The notes under the pieces are model-generated. The model was given only the letters and a program-made list of their open reading frames with translations, was not told the origin of the DNA and ran no database searches. The position numbers and the translations under genes were made by a program. Source: CAXQZM01 sp965229645 (lineage in GTDB: Bacteria; Pseudomonadota; Alphaproteobacteria; UBA7985). From it: 64,000 nt of DNA. Location of the stretch: contig OZ245893.1 in assembly GCA_965229645.1 (NCBI GenBank), positions 1,984,001 to 2,048,000 on the forward strand. The letters are read 5' to 3'. Below are positions 9,905-19,226 of this stretch, piece by piece (positions within the stretch are counted from its first letter, which is position 1; each line of letters starts with the position of its first letter).

Positions 9905-9908
<4 letters not shown>
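9060..9908 (-). CDS. prmC: Peptide chain release factor N5-glutamine methyltransferase PrmC
   Basis: A 282-residue HemK/PrmC-type methyltransferase that methylates the glutamine of the GGQ motif in release factors, raising termination efficiency. The N-terminal helical substrate-binding part (1-90) is followed by the SAM site DLGTGTGC (116-123) and the catalytic NPPY (186-189) in the expected order. It overlaps the end of prfA, its substrate gene, by the four bases ATGA, indicating translational coupling. The length is normal. Confidence 0.95.
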
Positions 9909-10983
<1,075 letters not shown>

Positions 10984-10987
<4 letters not shown>

Positions 10988-12231
10988 GCCAGGGCCTCCC
11001 GAATAAAGCGCCCTAGGGTGTCGAGCGGCGCGGTCTCTTGGTGGCCATCGGCCAACCGCTTCACGGTCACGGTGCCCGCTTGCAGCTCGTCTTCCCCCAC
11101 CACGCACGCCAATTTGGCCCCGACCCGGTCGGCGCGGGCAAAGCGCTTTTTCAAGCTGCCCGACACATCGAAGGTCACGGGCAGGCCCGTTTCGTCGCGC
11201 AGCTGTTTGGCGAGTTTTAAGGCCTCATTCGCCATCGCGTCGCCTAAGGGCATGATGACCGCCGCAATTTCATAGCCAGGATCCCGATCCATCAACATGG
11301 CAAGACGATCCACGCCCGCCGCCCAGCCGACGCCAGGGGTCGGCGGCCCGCCCAGGGTCTCGATCAAGCCGTCGTAGCGCCCGCCCGCCAAGACCGTGGA
11401 CTGCGCGCCCAAGGCCTGGGACTTGAGTTCAAAAACCGTGTGGCTGTAGTAGTCGAGACCCCGCACCAGGCGCGAATTGCAAGTATAGGCGATCCCCAAG
11501 GCCTCGAGCCCTGCCTGCACGGCGGCGTAAAAGACCTCAGAGTCTGCATTGAGATAAGTTTCGTAAGCGGGCGCGTCCGCGATCAAGGCCTGATCGCGCG
11601 GGTCTTTGGAATCCAAGATCCGCAAGGGGTTTTTGGTCAGGCGAACCTGGCTGTCGGCAGACAGCTGATCCTTATGCGGGTCCAAAAAGGTGACGAGGGC
11701 CTGACGGTAGGCTTGGCGGCTGGCGGCGTCGCCCAGAGTGTTCAGTTCCACCGTCAGATCATCAAGGCCCAAGTTTCTTAGGATATCCAGGCCGCAGGCA
11801 ATGCACTCCACGTCCTGCAGCGGGCTGGCGAGGCCCAGGCACTCAACCCCAATTTGCGTGAACTGGCGATAACGACCCGCCTGAGGCCGTTCATGACGGA
11901 ATTGGGCCCCAGCGTAAAACCCGCGCACGGGCAGGCGTTCTTGCCAGCCGTTGGACAGGAAGGCGCGCGCGAACCCGGCCGTATTGTCGGGGCGCAGCGC
12001 CAGCTGATCGCCGCCTTGCGTGGTGAAGCGGTACATTTCCTTCATAACCGCGTCGGAGGTTTCGCCCAGGGTGCGATCGAAGGTGTCGACAAACTCAAAG
12101 CAGGGTGTCGTTACCTCCTCAAACCCATAGCGCGCGGCGACCTGGCGCGATGTATCGATCACAAGGCGGTGTTTGCGTTGCTCGGCGCCCCAGAGGTCGC
12201 GCGTGCCTTTGACAGAACGAATGTTGGCCAT
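10984..12231 (-). CDS. hisS: Histidyl-tRNA synthetase
   Basis: 415 residues from the ATG at 12231 (MANIRSVKGTRD). A class II synthetase that charges tRNA-His. Motif 2 is at 111-123 (FRHERPQAGRYRQ), the histidine-binding loop is LVRGLDYYSHTVFE at about 270, and a C-terminal anticodon-binding domain follows. The upstream in-frame extension to 12318 is not conserved-looking and was not used. It is the first gene of the hisS-prfA-prmC-DUF4167 run. In many relatives ispG precedes hisS, but here ispG is at 46.5 kb and the neighbour is a divergent COQ9 gene. Confidence 0.95.
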
Positions 12232-12337
12232 GGCGCGGCGAGTCCTTTGTTGACGCGGAGTTCCTTTGGGGTCGATTGTTCCAATCAACTCGGAATCCGC
12301 TATAGCGAACTGCGCCAAGAAAGCCTAGACGGGCGGG

Positions 12338-12916
12338 ATGAAAGAAAAACTGTTTGCCGCTCTCCTCACCCACGTGCCGTTCGACGGCTGGTCCGACGCC
12401 GCCCTGCGCCGCGCCGCCCAGGATGTTGAGATCGATTTTTCGGTAGCGCAGGAACTGTTCCCCGACGCCTTGACCATGATCGACCATCACCACCGCCTTA
12501 CCGACGCGGCCATGGTGATCCCCGAGGTGGGCGGCGTCACCGCGCGCGTGCGCGCCGCGATTTTGAGCCGCCTCGATTTTGTCGAACAAGACCGAGAAGC
12601 GGTAAGGCGGGCCTTTCACCTCTTGTCCCTGCCGCAAAACCTCTACGCGGGAACCAAGATGGCCTATCGTAGCGCCGATGCGATCTGGGCACGTCTTGGG
12701 TCCGACGACGCGGGCTTCGATTGGGTCACCAAGCGCAGCAGCTTGATCGCCGTCTACGGCGCGACCTTGCTGTTTTGGCTCTCAGAAAAGGGGAGGGATC
12801 GCGGCGCGGTGGAAACCTTCTTGGACCGCCAGCTGGGCCGCTTGCTCGCGGTCATGCGGCCGATCAGCAAAATGAAAACCTCGCTGAAGAGCGCCTTCAC
12901 TCGCGCCCATAGCTGA
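12338..12916 (+). CDS. COQ9-family ubiquinone biosynthesis protein
   Basis: 192 residues resembling bacterial COQ9 / RpsU-divergently transcribed proteins: an N-terminal TetR-like helical part, then the conserved segment with YAGTKMAYRSADAIWARLGSD and DFDWVTKR-like DAGFDWVTKRSSL. COQ9 is a lipid-binding partner of the Coq7 hydroxylase step in ubiquinone synthesis, and the bacterial role is inferred from that. It is divergent from hisS with 106 bp between starts. Its last 20 bp overlap the 3' end of the convergent PIN-domain toxin gene, so the two messages are antisense over that stretch. Confidence 0.85.
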   Translation: MKEKLFAALLTHVPFDGWSDAALRRAAQDVEIDFSVAQELFPDALTMIDHHHRLTDAAMVIPEVGGVTARVRAAILSRLDFVEQDREAVRRAFHLLSLPQNLYAGTKMAYRSADAIWARLGSDDAGFDWVTKRSSLIAVYGATLLFWLSEKGRDRGAVETFLDRQLGRLLAVMRPISKMKTSLKSAFTRAHS

Positions 12917-13370
12917 GCGAGCGCGAGGCTTGAGCCGCCCACTCGCTGAGCAGCATCAGGCGCCCATACTGCGCCGCCTTGGCCTTGTGGCGCTTGTCTG
13001 CTGTGATAAACAGGCCCTTCAGATCAATGGCGAGTGCGTGGTAGATGCTATCGTAGATTGAAGCATAGCCGCTTTTGGGATGGCCGTCCTGGGCTATAGC
13101 CTGGGCCTGCTTCCATAGGCTGCGGGTCGGGGAAACGACCGTCAAGAAGTTACCGCGCATGGCGTCAAACAGGTCAAAGGCCTTCCCCGCATCAACCCCG
13201 AGACGATGGGCAACATTGATCACTTCGTAAATGAAATGGTCTGGTACAAAAACTCTGGCGGGCCGTGTGTTGCAGTCGGCGAAAAAAGCCTTGGCTTGGT
13301 CGGTGTCTGATTCTTTGACCAGTAACTTGATCACCAAATTGGCGTCAGCGACAAAAACGTGTCCGTTCAT
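12897..13370 (-). CDS. PIN-domain ribonuclease toxin (VapC-like)
   Basis: 157 residues with the acidic residues of a PIN nuclease in order: Asp in FVADANLV (about residue 9), Glu in IYEVIN (about 49), Asp in SIYDSIYHALA (about 107) and Asp in FITADKRH (about 125). Such proteins cleave tRNA or other RNA when freed from their antitoxin. The start overlaps the antitoxin stop by four bases (ATGA), the usual antitoxin-toxin arrangement. The 3' end overlaps the COQ9-family gene. Family assignment is firm. The specific RNA target is unknown. Confidence 0.85.
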   Translation of the reverse strand: MNGHVFVADANLVIKLLVKESDTDQAKAFFADCNTRPARVFVPDHFIYEVINVAHRLGVDAGKAFDLFDAMRGNFLTVVSPTRSLWKQAQAIAQDGHPKSGYASIYDSIYHALAIDLKGLFITADKRHKAKAAQYGRLMLLSEWAAQASRSLSYGRE

Positions 13371-13624
13371 CGGCTATGCGTTAGCATGTCGTCGGCGCGG
13401 TTTTCACGGTCTTCGCGCAACGCCTGTTCGGAAGAAATGCCCAGTGAGTTGGGCGTCGGCTGCAAGGCGTTCAGCATGGCTGCAAAACTCTGTTGCTTTT
13501 TCTTGGCCAGCGCCTCTTGGAGCGATAGGACGATAAACTTGGACCGCTCCCTAGGAGGTACCAAGCCATCCAGATCCTGGCTGACCTCTTTGGGAATAGA
13601 GAATGTGCGTTTTACTGAAGCCAT
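13367..13624 (-). CDS. Ribbon-helix-helix antitoxin of the PIN toxin
   Basis: About 85 residues from the ATG at 13624 (a GTG nine bases earlier is also possible). The N-terminal KRTFSIPKEV strand followed by two helices (SQDLDGLV, ERSKFIVLSLQEALAKK) fits a ribbon-helix-helix DNA-binding domain. The acidic tail would wrap the toxin. It lies directly upstream of and overlaps the PIN gene, so autoregulation of the pair is likely. The promoter must lie within about 50 bp upstream, which is where the duplicated block (13674 onward) begins. Confidence 0.75.
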   Translation of the reverse strand: MASVKRTFSIPKEVSQDLDGLVPPRERSKFIVLSLQEALAKKKQQSFAAMLNALQPTPNSLGISSEQALREDRENRADDMLTHSR

Positions 13625-13697
13625 ATAAATCACGTTGTATAAGATTACACTACCTTTTTAGGCGACTAAAACAAGAAAGTCAATTTGGGTTTAGAAA

Positions 13698-14381
13698 TCA
13701 GATTGCCTGACCAGGAAACCCGCCGCTCATCCATCGTGGGCCCAGATTGACTTGGTCGATTTGCCACGTCTCCTTGTCTTCGTTCAAGCGCCAGTGCGTT
13801 AAGCGGGTAAGCGCGCAGGGGTCGATAGAAAACCGCAAGGCTGAACCTCCATCGAGGCCAAGGGCATGGGCCAAGGCCGCGCGGATCGTCCCGCCGTGGG
13901 TGATCAGGACCAGAGTTTTCCCTGCATGGCGTGCGGTATGAACCCGAAACCCGTTGCTGACCCGCCGCATCACATCCTCGAAAGATTCCCCTCCTGGTGG
14001 GCGCGTTTGAGCGGGCGCGCGCCAGAAACGATGCGAGGTGCCAGTCTGAAACAGGGCGTCCCACGTCTGCCCCTCCCAATCGCCGAAGGATTGTTCGTCG
14101 AAGTCGCTGAGCGGTTCGTAGGCGGGCATGGCAAAGCCTCCGATCGCTGCTAGGGTTTGCAAGGTCTTCACCGTTCGCCCGCGCCGTGAAGTCAAGTAAA
14201 TCCCGTCGCGCGGCAAGACCTTGGCGAGCGGCTCGTAGATGCTGCGATCCTGGGTGTTGATATCGGGGTCTGTTGCCCCGTAGATTAGGTTCGCGGGATT
14301 GATGACAGGGCCGTGGCGCACTAACCACCACACGGTTTTGACAGGTTGCCCTTGTGGCGGTTGCGCGGATGGATCAGACAT
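13698..14381 (-). CDS. Histidine phosphatase (CobC-like alpha-ribazole phosphatase), copy 1
   Basis: 227 residues starting at the ATG overlapping the cobS stop by eight bases. The catalytic RHG (residues 22-24) and the second histidine in LITHGGTIRAAL mark the histidine phosphatase superfamily, and DEQSFGDWEGQTW is the usual middle motif. Next to cobS and cobT the likely role is removal of phosphate from alpha-ribazole phosphate or cobalamin phosphate, late in B12 nucleotide-loop assembly. A near-identical paralogue is at 50652-51335. Differences include SNGFRVHTA here for TDGLRLQTV there. All catalytic residues are kept, so this copy may still work. Confidence 0.8.
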   Translation of the reverse strand: MSDPSAQPPQGQPVKTVWWLVRHGPVINPANLIYGATDPDINTQDRSIYEPLAKVLPRDGIYLTSRRGRTVKTLQTLAAIGGFAMPAYEPLSDFDEQSFGDWEGQTWDALFQTGTSHRFWRAPAQTRPPGGESFEDVMRRVSNGFRVHTARHAGKTLVLITHGGTIRAALAHALGLDGGSALRFSIDPCALTRLTHWRLNEDKETWQIDQVNLGPRWMSGGFPGQAI

Positions 14382-15138
14382 GCGCGGCGACGATGAGCAA
14401 TAGCAATAAGGTTTCGGCCATGACTTGGGTTGCCCCCAGGCTATCGCCAGAGGCCCCTGGCAGCCAACGCTGCAAGCCCAGATGCCACAGGGCCACCAGG
14501 GCGAAATAGAGACCCACAAGGTAAAACGACACCAACCCGCTCACAATTAGCACGGCAAGGCTCGCGCCCCAAAGACCCGCGGTGGGGCCGAGGGCGGGCG
14601 TGCCCTGGGCGGTCTTACTGTGCGGGTCTGCGGGTCGGCTCGTCGCCCAGAGGAGCGCCATGGTTTGCCGCGACACGAGCGAAACGCCCGCGAGGGTCAG
14701 GAAAAGACGGAGTTGGTCGTCGCGGGCGATCAGGGCCGCAAGCAACAGAACGTGCCCGATGAATAGAGACACGAGCGCCAAGACGCCGAAGGCCCCCATG
14801 CGCGGGTCGCGCATGACCTCGAGGCGCCGATCTGGACCCACCCCGAGCCCGTCGGCCAAATCCGCCAGCCCATCCCAATGCAGCGCGCCCGTGGCGATCA
14901 GCGGCGTGACGGCGAGCCCCCAGGCCAGCACCAAGTCATCGTAGGGCGCGCCGCCGACGAGGGCCTGGAGACCCACAAACACCCCCATTTGCACGCCCGC
15001 CAAAGCCAGCGCCACCAGCGGCAGCGCCCAGAGCGCTTGGGCAAGCGGACGCGTCGCCGTAAAGGACGGCGTCGGGATGCGGGTGAAAAAGGTCCAGACC
15101 AGCAGGATGTCGCGGGTGGCCGCACGGAGGGCGTTCAT
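14374..15138 (-). CDS. cobS: Adenosylcobinamide-GDP ribazoletransferase (cobalamin synthase), copy 1
   Basis: A 254-residue integral membrane enzyme joining adenosylcobinamide-GDP with alpha-ribazole (phosphate) to give adenosylcobalamin (phosphate). The conserved LHWDGLADLADGLG and the Arg/Asp-rich RRLEVMRDPRMGAFG loop, followed by several hydrophobic helices, are typical. It is a full-length duplicate of 49895-50659. The two proteins are identical over the last 180 or so residues but differ at many positions in residues 20-70 (for example IPTPSFTAT here, VPTPPFEAA there). The stop overlaps the phosphatase start. Confidence 0.9.
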   Translation of the reverse strand: MNALRAATRDILLVWTFFTRIPTPSFTATRPLAQALWALPLVALALAGVQMGVFVGLQALVGGAPYDDLVLAWGLAVTPLIATGALHWDGLADLADGLGVGPDRRLEVMRDPRMGAFGVLALVSLFIGHVLLLAALIARDDQLRLFLTLAGVSLVSRQTMALLWATSRPADPHSKTAQGTPALGPTAGLWGASLAVLIVSGLVSFYLVGLYFALVALWHLGLQRWLPGASGDSLGATQVMAETLLLLLIVAAHV

Positions 15139-15177
15139 GCCTTGCCTTTAGGCACCCAATCCAGGAAAGACCATGGC

Positions 15178-15423
15178 ATGACCGACGCCAAAATGCCCGC
15201 ATCGCTCGACGAAATTCGTGACCTCCTGCACCACTTGCCCGCAGGCGATGAAGCGGCGGTTGCCGCCGTCGCCGCGCGGGAGCAGCAGCTGACCAAACCC
15301 CAAGGCTCGCTAGGCCGGCTCGAGGAGATGACGCAGTGGTTGGCGCGCTGGCAAGGGACCGCGACGCCGCGCCTGGACCATCCCCGCACCGCCGTATTCG
15401 CGGGCAACCACGGCGTCTGCGCC
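15178..15423 (+). pseudogene. cobT: cobT, 5' fragment
   Basis: The first 82 or so codons of cobT (MTDAKMPASLDE onward), divergent from cobS exactly as in the intact copy at 48824-49855. Homology stops in the GNHGVCA motif. The frame then runs through about 25 unrelated bases and a palindromic repeat module to a stop at 15489. The catalytic region with the conserved GEMGIGNTT motif and the catalytic glutamate is missing, so the product cannot be active. It marks the edge of the duplicated block. Confidence 0.9.
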
Positions 15424-15446
15424 AGAGCGCCCACAACGGACGCTTA

Positions 15447-15489
15447 TCTTATGCCAGCGAACATAAGAGTGATTCTCAATCGCCGCTAG
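15447..15489 (-). repeat. 42 bp palindromic module (P1), diverged, at the broken end of cobT
   Basis: Reads ttatgccagcgaacataag...gccgctag and matches, in reverse orientation, the P1 module at 19251-19292. It lies 25 bp beyond the end of the duplicated block. The rest of 15490-15757, upstream of amt, contains no gene. An A/T-rich stretch at 15564-15600 with a ttttccccgatggaaaa palindrome is the only notable structure there, and I could not identify a sigma-54 promoter. Confidence 0.65.
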
Positions 15490-15757
15490 TTTAAAGCAAA
15501 GGGCGCGGCAAACAAGCCCAGGCGCGCCGCCATGTCCCTGCCGCGAAACTTTCCTGAGGGGCAATAAATTTTCCCCGATGGAAAATTCCTATTTTATTCC
15601 CCGTCAAGGGTGCTAAAGACCTTGGCGCGCTGTGAGGCGCATCCCGTCCTGAGTTTGCGGCGACGGGAACGGTGTGGGGACCTGGGCATCAGGACCTCGG
15701 GAAAACGCAGTACTTTCAAGATTTGGAATGTATTGTCTAAACAGGAAGGAGAGGCTC

Positions 15758-17128
15758 ATGGAAGAGCAAATTGCCGAACTGACCGCGATGGTGGAGGCCC
15801 TTCAGGGCACCCCCACCAATACCATTCTTGGTGAAGTCTACTATTACCTTACAATTCCCCTGATGGTGATTATCCATGCAGGGTTCTTAGCCTACGAAAT
15901 GGGCGCCTCCCGCATGAAGAACGTCTTGGCCTCGGGCATCAAGAACATTCTGGCCTTTGCCTTTGTGATCCCGACGTTTTTCTTCTTCGGGTTCTGGATC
16001 TACTTTGCCTTCCCAACGGGTCTCAGCTTGAGCGCGGGTGCGTCGGGAATTAGCGGTGCTGAGTATGCTGCGGTCGTCGCACCCTGGTCCGAGTACATGG
16101 GACCAAACTTGAGCGACAATATCACTGGGGTGTTTTGGGGCGCTTTTGCGTTGTTTGCTGCAACAACGGCGTCGATCTTCTCTGGGGCGGTCATTGAGCG
16201 CATCCAAGTCGTCGGGTTCGTCATTTTGGCGATCTTGCTCGGTTCGGTCATGTGGGTGGTCGCCGCAGCTTGGGGCTGGCACGCCGATGGCTGGCTCGTG
16301 ACCCAGTTTGGCTTGCACGACTTCGGCGCTGCGGGTCTGGTTCACGCGGTCGCGGGGTTCTTTGCCTTAGGGGTTCTGATCAACCTGGGTCCTAGAATCG
16401 GCAAATTCAACGCCGACGGTTCTGCCAACCACATCGGCGGGCACAACATGCCGTTCACGGTCACAGGCCTCATGCTGATCATTGTCGGGTTTTGGGGTTT
16501 CCTCATGGCTTGCGTGGTTCCGCCTGGCGAGGGCTGGTCGTGGTCAGCTACGCAGTTCACAACCATCTATGGGACGCCAACGACGCTTTCTGCGCTCGCC
16601 TTCAATATTCTCATGGCTTTTGCTGGGGGCATCATTGGGGCATGGGTGGTGACGCGCGATCCGTTCTGGATGATGTCGGGCGCGCTCGCGGGCATCATCT
16701 CGGCGGCGTCTGGCCTCGATGTCTATTGGCCACCTTTGGCCTTTGCCGTTGCCTTTGGCGCGGGCGCCTTGTTGAAACCCGCTGCGGGAGTGTTGGAACG
16801 CTTCGGCATCGATGATGCTGTTGGCGCTGTCACGGTCCACGGCACGATCGGGATCTATGGCCTGGTGCTGTTTGGGTTCTTGGGGTGGGGCTATCCCGCC
16901 TTAGCCTCAGAGGGTGCTGCGGTCGTCAACCCCGTTGGTCAAATCGTCGGCGCGGTTGTCTTCATTGCCCTGGGCCTCATCCCTGGCTACCTTGCGTCCC
17001 TGATCTTGAAAAGCGTCGGTATGCTGCGCGTAAGCGAGCAGGCGGAGAAAGACGGGCTGGACCCAACAAAAGTTCCCGCGCAGGCCTATCCCGAGGGGAT
17101 CGGCGCATCCCCTGCGGCCAGCGCTTAA
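15758..17128 (+). CDS. amt: Ammonium transporter, Amt family
   Basis: 456 residues from the ATG at 15758, preceded by a strong aggaaggag ribosome-binding site. An Amt/Mep/Rh channel for ammonium in the inner membrane. The two pore histidines are in HDFGAAGLVH and VTVHGTIGIYG, and about eleven hydrophobic helices are visible. The N-terminal stretch (MEEQIAELTAMVEALQ) is a short amphipathic segment rather than a classical signal peptide, which is unusual compared with AmtB. No glnK/PII gene adjoins it. Instead a 51-residue membrane protein follows after 24 bp. Confidence 0.94.
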   Translation: MEEQIAELTAMVEALQGTPTNTILGEVYYYLTIPLMVIIHAGFLAYEMGASRMKNVLASGIKNILAFAFVIPTFFFFGFWIYFAFPTGLSLSAGASGISGAEYAAVVAPWSEYMGPNLSDNITGVFWGAFALFAATTASIFSGAVIERIQVVGFVILAILLGSVMWVVAAAWGWHADGWLVTQFGLHDFGAAGLVHAVAGFFALGVLINLGPRIGKFNADGSANHIGGHNMPFTVTGLMLIIVGFWGFLMACVVPPGEGWSWSATQFTTIYGTPTTLSALAFNILMAFAGGIIGAWVVTRDPFWMMSGALAGIISAASGLDVYWPPLAFAVAFGAGALLKPAAGVLERFGIDDAVGAVTVHGTIGIYGLVLFGFLGWGYPALASEGAAVVNPVGQIVGAVVFIALGLIPGYLASLILKSVGMLRVSEQAEKDGLDPTKVPAQAYPEGIGASPAASA

Positions 17129-17152
17129 CCTAAGATAGAAAGGACATACGAT

Positions 17153-17308
17153 ATGGGATCTCCTATTTCAAACTGGGCCGAGGCCACGGGCGCCATTTTC
17201 CAAGGCGCGGGCGGGTCAATGCCGACGTTTTGGTTCCTCGTGGCTGCGGGCCTCTGCCTCCTTGCCTTGATATTAGGCGGGATGAAAGAAGCCTCGTCCT
17301 ACAAATAG
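17153..17308 (+). CDS. 51-residue single-span membrane protein downstream of amt
   Basis: A small open frame, M1-K51. A polar amphipathic N-terminus (MGSPISNWAEATGAIF) is followed by one hydrophobic span (about 25-43, WFLVAAGLCLLALILGG) and a short KEASSYK tail. The ATG has an aaagga ribosome-binding site eight or so bases upstream and lies 24 bp after amt. A hairpin terminator follows 30 bp after its stop. The bicistronic layout suggests it is made with Amt and may associate with it (inference). I do not recognise a named family. Codon use looks like that of amt. Confidence 0.7.
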   Translation: MGSPISNWAEATGAIFQGAGGSMPTFWFLVAAGLCLLALILGGMKEASSYK

Positions 17309-17337
17309 ATTTTGAGACACCTCAAAAGGTAAAGATG

Positions 17338-17370
17338 ATCAGGGCCTCTGGCGTGCCAGGGGCCCTGATT
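17338..17370 (+). terminator. Hairpin terminator after the amt operon
   Basis: A perfect-looking stem, atcagggcc followed by ggccctgat, with a short loop and inner pairing, then ttgcgttt. It ends the amt plus small-protein unit. Confidence 0.7.
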
Positions 17371-17491
17371 TGCGTTTGGCGGGCCTCGCACGCGGGAAGG
17401 CGGGCAGCCCGCGCGGCGCACGAACGTAGCGCGGGGTCGTCGCAAACGGCTCTTGGTACGAACGCCATTCGACCGATTCCATAAGAATGCG

Positions 17492-18406
17492 ATGGGCTCT
17501 ATGAACTCACACAAGTCCGTCACGGCGCTTGCTCTGGTCTCTGCTGTGTTTTGGGGCCTTTGGTGGATCCCGATTTGGGTATTGGAAGGCTTCGGCATGG
17601 CGGGCCTCTGGCCTGGCACTCTGATCAACATCGGCGGTACGGTCCTCTTTTTTGCGCTCGTCGGCCTGCTGCGCTCCCAGGTCACACAGCTGAGCGGGCG
17701 CGGTTTGCTCGGTGCCCTCATGGGCGGATTTTCGGTGGCATTCTACGGCTGGGCCTTGGCCGAAACCCAAATCTCCAAGGCGGTGCTGCTGTTTTACCTG
17801 ACGCCGATTTGGTCCCTGATTTTGGAGCGCATATGCTACGGACGGCGGCTCTCCTTCTTATCCTTGGGCCTGATCGCCGTGGCCTTCGTGGGGATTCTAT
17901 TTCTGTTTGAATGGCAGTTTGACTTTGCGGCCTGGACCTTAGGGGACACTTGCGCGCTGCTGGCGGGCATGACCTGGTCGGCGAGCCTCTTGTTCATCTT
18001 CTCCAGTCAGAACCCGCAGCCCCCTTTGCCGCTTTCGGCCCTGATCCTGTTCGCCGCTTCGCTCACGGGCCTCATCTTGCTCGCGCTCCCTGGCGTGGCC
18101 GAGGGCGGGGCATTGGTTTTGAGCGCTTCGACGCTCATGCTCGGGCTGGTCTTTGGCGGGCTCTATCTTGGCCCGACTTTGTGGATGACCATGTGGGTTG
18201 CTAACCGCTTGGCGCCGTCGGTTCTCTGCCTGCTCCTTACCGCTGAAATCGTCGCCGCGCTGGTCACCAGTGCGTGGATCAAAGGCGAACCGTTTGGGGT
18301 CTTTCAATTCATCGGGTCGGTCTTGGTGGTCGGCAGCGGGACCTTTCTGGGGCTCGTCAGCGCCGCCGCGTCAGAATCGATCAAGGCCAGCAGCCATCGT
18401 GCTTGA
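17492..18406 (+). CDS. EamA/DMT-family transporter
   Basis: About 304 residues with roughly ten hydrophobic helices in two repeats, as in the drug/metabolite transporter superfamily. Typical features are the early AVFWGLWWIPIWVLEG helix and the end of the first repeat, KAVLLFYLTPIWSLILE. The start is uncertain: ATG at 17492 or at 17501, and the open frame reaches back to 17453. The ribosome-binding site is weak for both. The substrate cannot be read from the sequence. The XRE-cupin regulator starts 65 bp downstream on the same strand and may control or respond to the exported compound. Confidence 0.8.
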   Translation: MGSMNSHKSVTALALVSAVFWGLWWIPIWVLEGFGMAGLWPGTLINIGGTVLFFALVGLLRSQVTQLSGRGLLGALMGGFSVAFYGWALAETQISKAVLLFYLTPIWSLILERICYGRRLSFLSLGLIAVAFVGILFLFEWQFDFAAWTLGDTCALLAGMTWSASLLFIFSSQNPQPPLPLSALILFAASLTGLILLALPGVAEGGALVLSASTLMLGLVFGGLYLGPTLWMTMWVANRLAPSVLCLLLTAEIVAALVTSAWIKGEPFGVFQFIGSVLVVGSGTFLGLVSAAASESIKASSHRA

Positions 18407-18471
18407 GTCCCTTCTTGTGTTTTAAGCCGCAGTTTCCTACCCCTTGGTTGCTAATTTTGAGGAGCGTGGTC

Positions 18472-19128
18472 GTGGATGATCTGAGCCATGGCGCAACGGA
18501 CGTCGCCGCTTCGGTTCTCTCGCAGAACCCCCATAAGCGCACCAAGCGCAAGGAAAAGAACCTAGAGGTTGCCATTGGCCGCGAGGTCAAAGCCTTGCGC
18601 AAGCAGCGCGGCATCACGGTGGCCGAGCTTTCGGCCTCTACTGGCTTGTCCCTGGGCATGATGTCAAAATTGGAAAACGGCCTTACCTCGCCCTCGCTCA
18701 CAACCCTTCAAGCGCTGGCGCAGGCGCTCAGCGTTCCGATCACCGCTTTTTTCCGCCGATTCGAGGAACGGCGCGAAGCGGTCCATGTCCCCGCGGGCCA
18801 GGGTCTGGCCATTGAGCGCGCGGGAACGCGTGCAGGGCATCAATACCGCTTGCTTGGTCATGTCGGCGCTAATTCCAGCGGCGTGGTGGTCGAACCCTAT
18901 TTGATTGAACTGACCGAAGAGTCCGATACTTTCGCTACCTTTCATCACGACGGCATGGAATTCCTGCATATGCTTGAGGGCGAAGTGACCTATCGCCACG
19001 GGCCCGATCTCTACCACCTCAAGCCAGGCGATAGCCTGTTCTTTGACGCCGATGCCCCGCACGGTCCAGAAATTTTGGAACGCCTGCCCGCGCGCTTCCT
19101 CTCCATCATTTCCTACCCTAAGTCCTGA
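18472..19128 (+). CDS. XRE-family transcription regulator with C-terminal cupin domain
   Basis: 218 residues using the GTG at 18472, which has gagg at good spacing. Residues 30-95 form a Cro/CI-type helix-turn-helix (VKALRKQRGITVAELS, LSLGMMSKLENG, SPSLTTLQALA). Residues 125-215 form a cupin with EFLHMLEGEVTYR, HLKPGDSLFFDAD and HGPEI. Such proteins sense a small ligand through the cupin and repress or activate nearby transport or catabolic genes. The upstream EamA transporter is the likely partner (inference). The ligand is unknown. Confidence 0.88.
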   Translation: MDDLSHGATDVAASVLSQNPHKRTKRKEKNLEVAIGREVKALRKQRGITVAELSASTGLSLGMMSKLENGLTSPSLTTLQALAQALSVPITAFFRRFEERREAVHVPAGQGLAIERAGTRAGHQYRLLGHVGANSSGVVVEPYLIELTEESDTFATFHHDGMEFLHMLEGEVTYRHGPDLYHLKPGDSLFFDADAPHGPEILERLPARFLSIISYPKS

Positions 19129-19226
19129 TGGTATCGCTGTTGACAAGGCGCGCGAGGAAAACAACTTAGAGCAGAACAAAAATTGAGAAGGTGATCGGGT
19201 TGGCTTCGGTACGCGGGAGTGCAAAG

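Larger units (their letters stand above)
13674..15423. repeat. 1,750 bp duplicated block, copy 1 (inverted relative to 49610-51359)
   Basis: Bases 13674-15423 are a near-identical reverse complement of 49610-51359, with the same length in both copies. Homology starts abruptly near agaaagtcaatttggg and stops after gcgtctgcgcc. This copy holds the CobC-like phosphatase, cobS and only the first 80 or so codons of cobT, so it is the derived, incomplete copy. The equal length means no net indel between copies. The differences I see are base substitutions, clustered in parts of cobS and the phosphatase. Confidence 0.93.

Noticed and set aside
15490..15757. Sigma-54 / NtrC promoter upstream of amt
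   Set aside because: No convincing TGGCAC-N5-TTGC pattern was found, so nitrogen control is likely from context but not shown.
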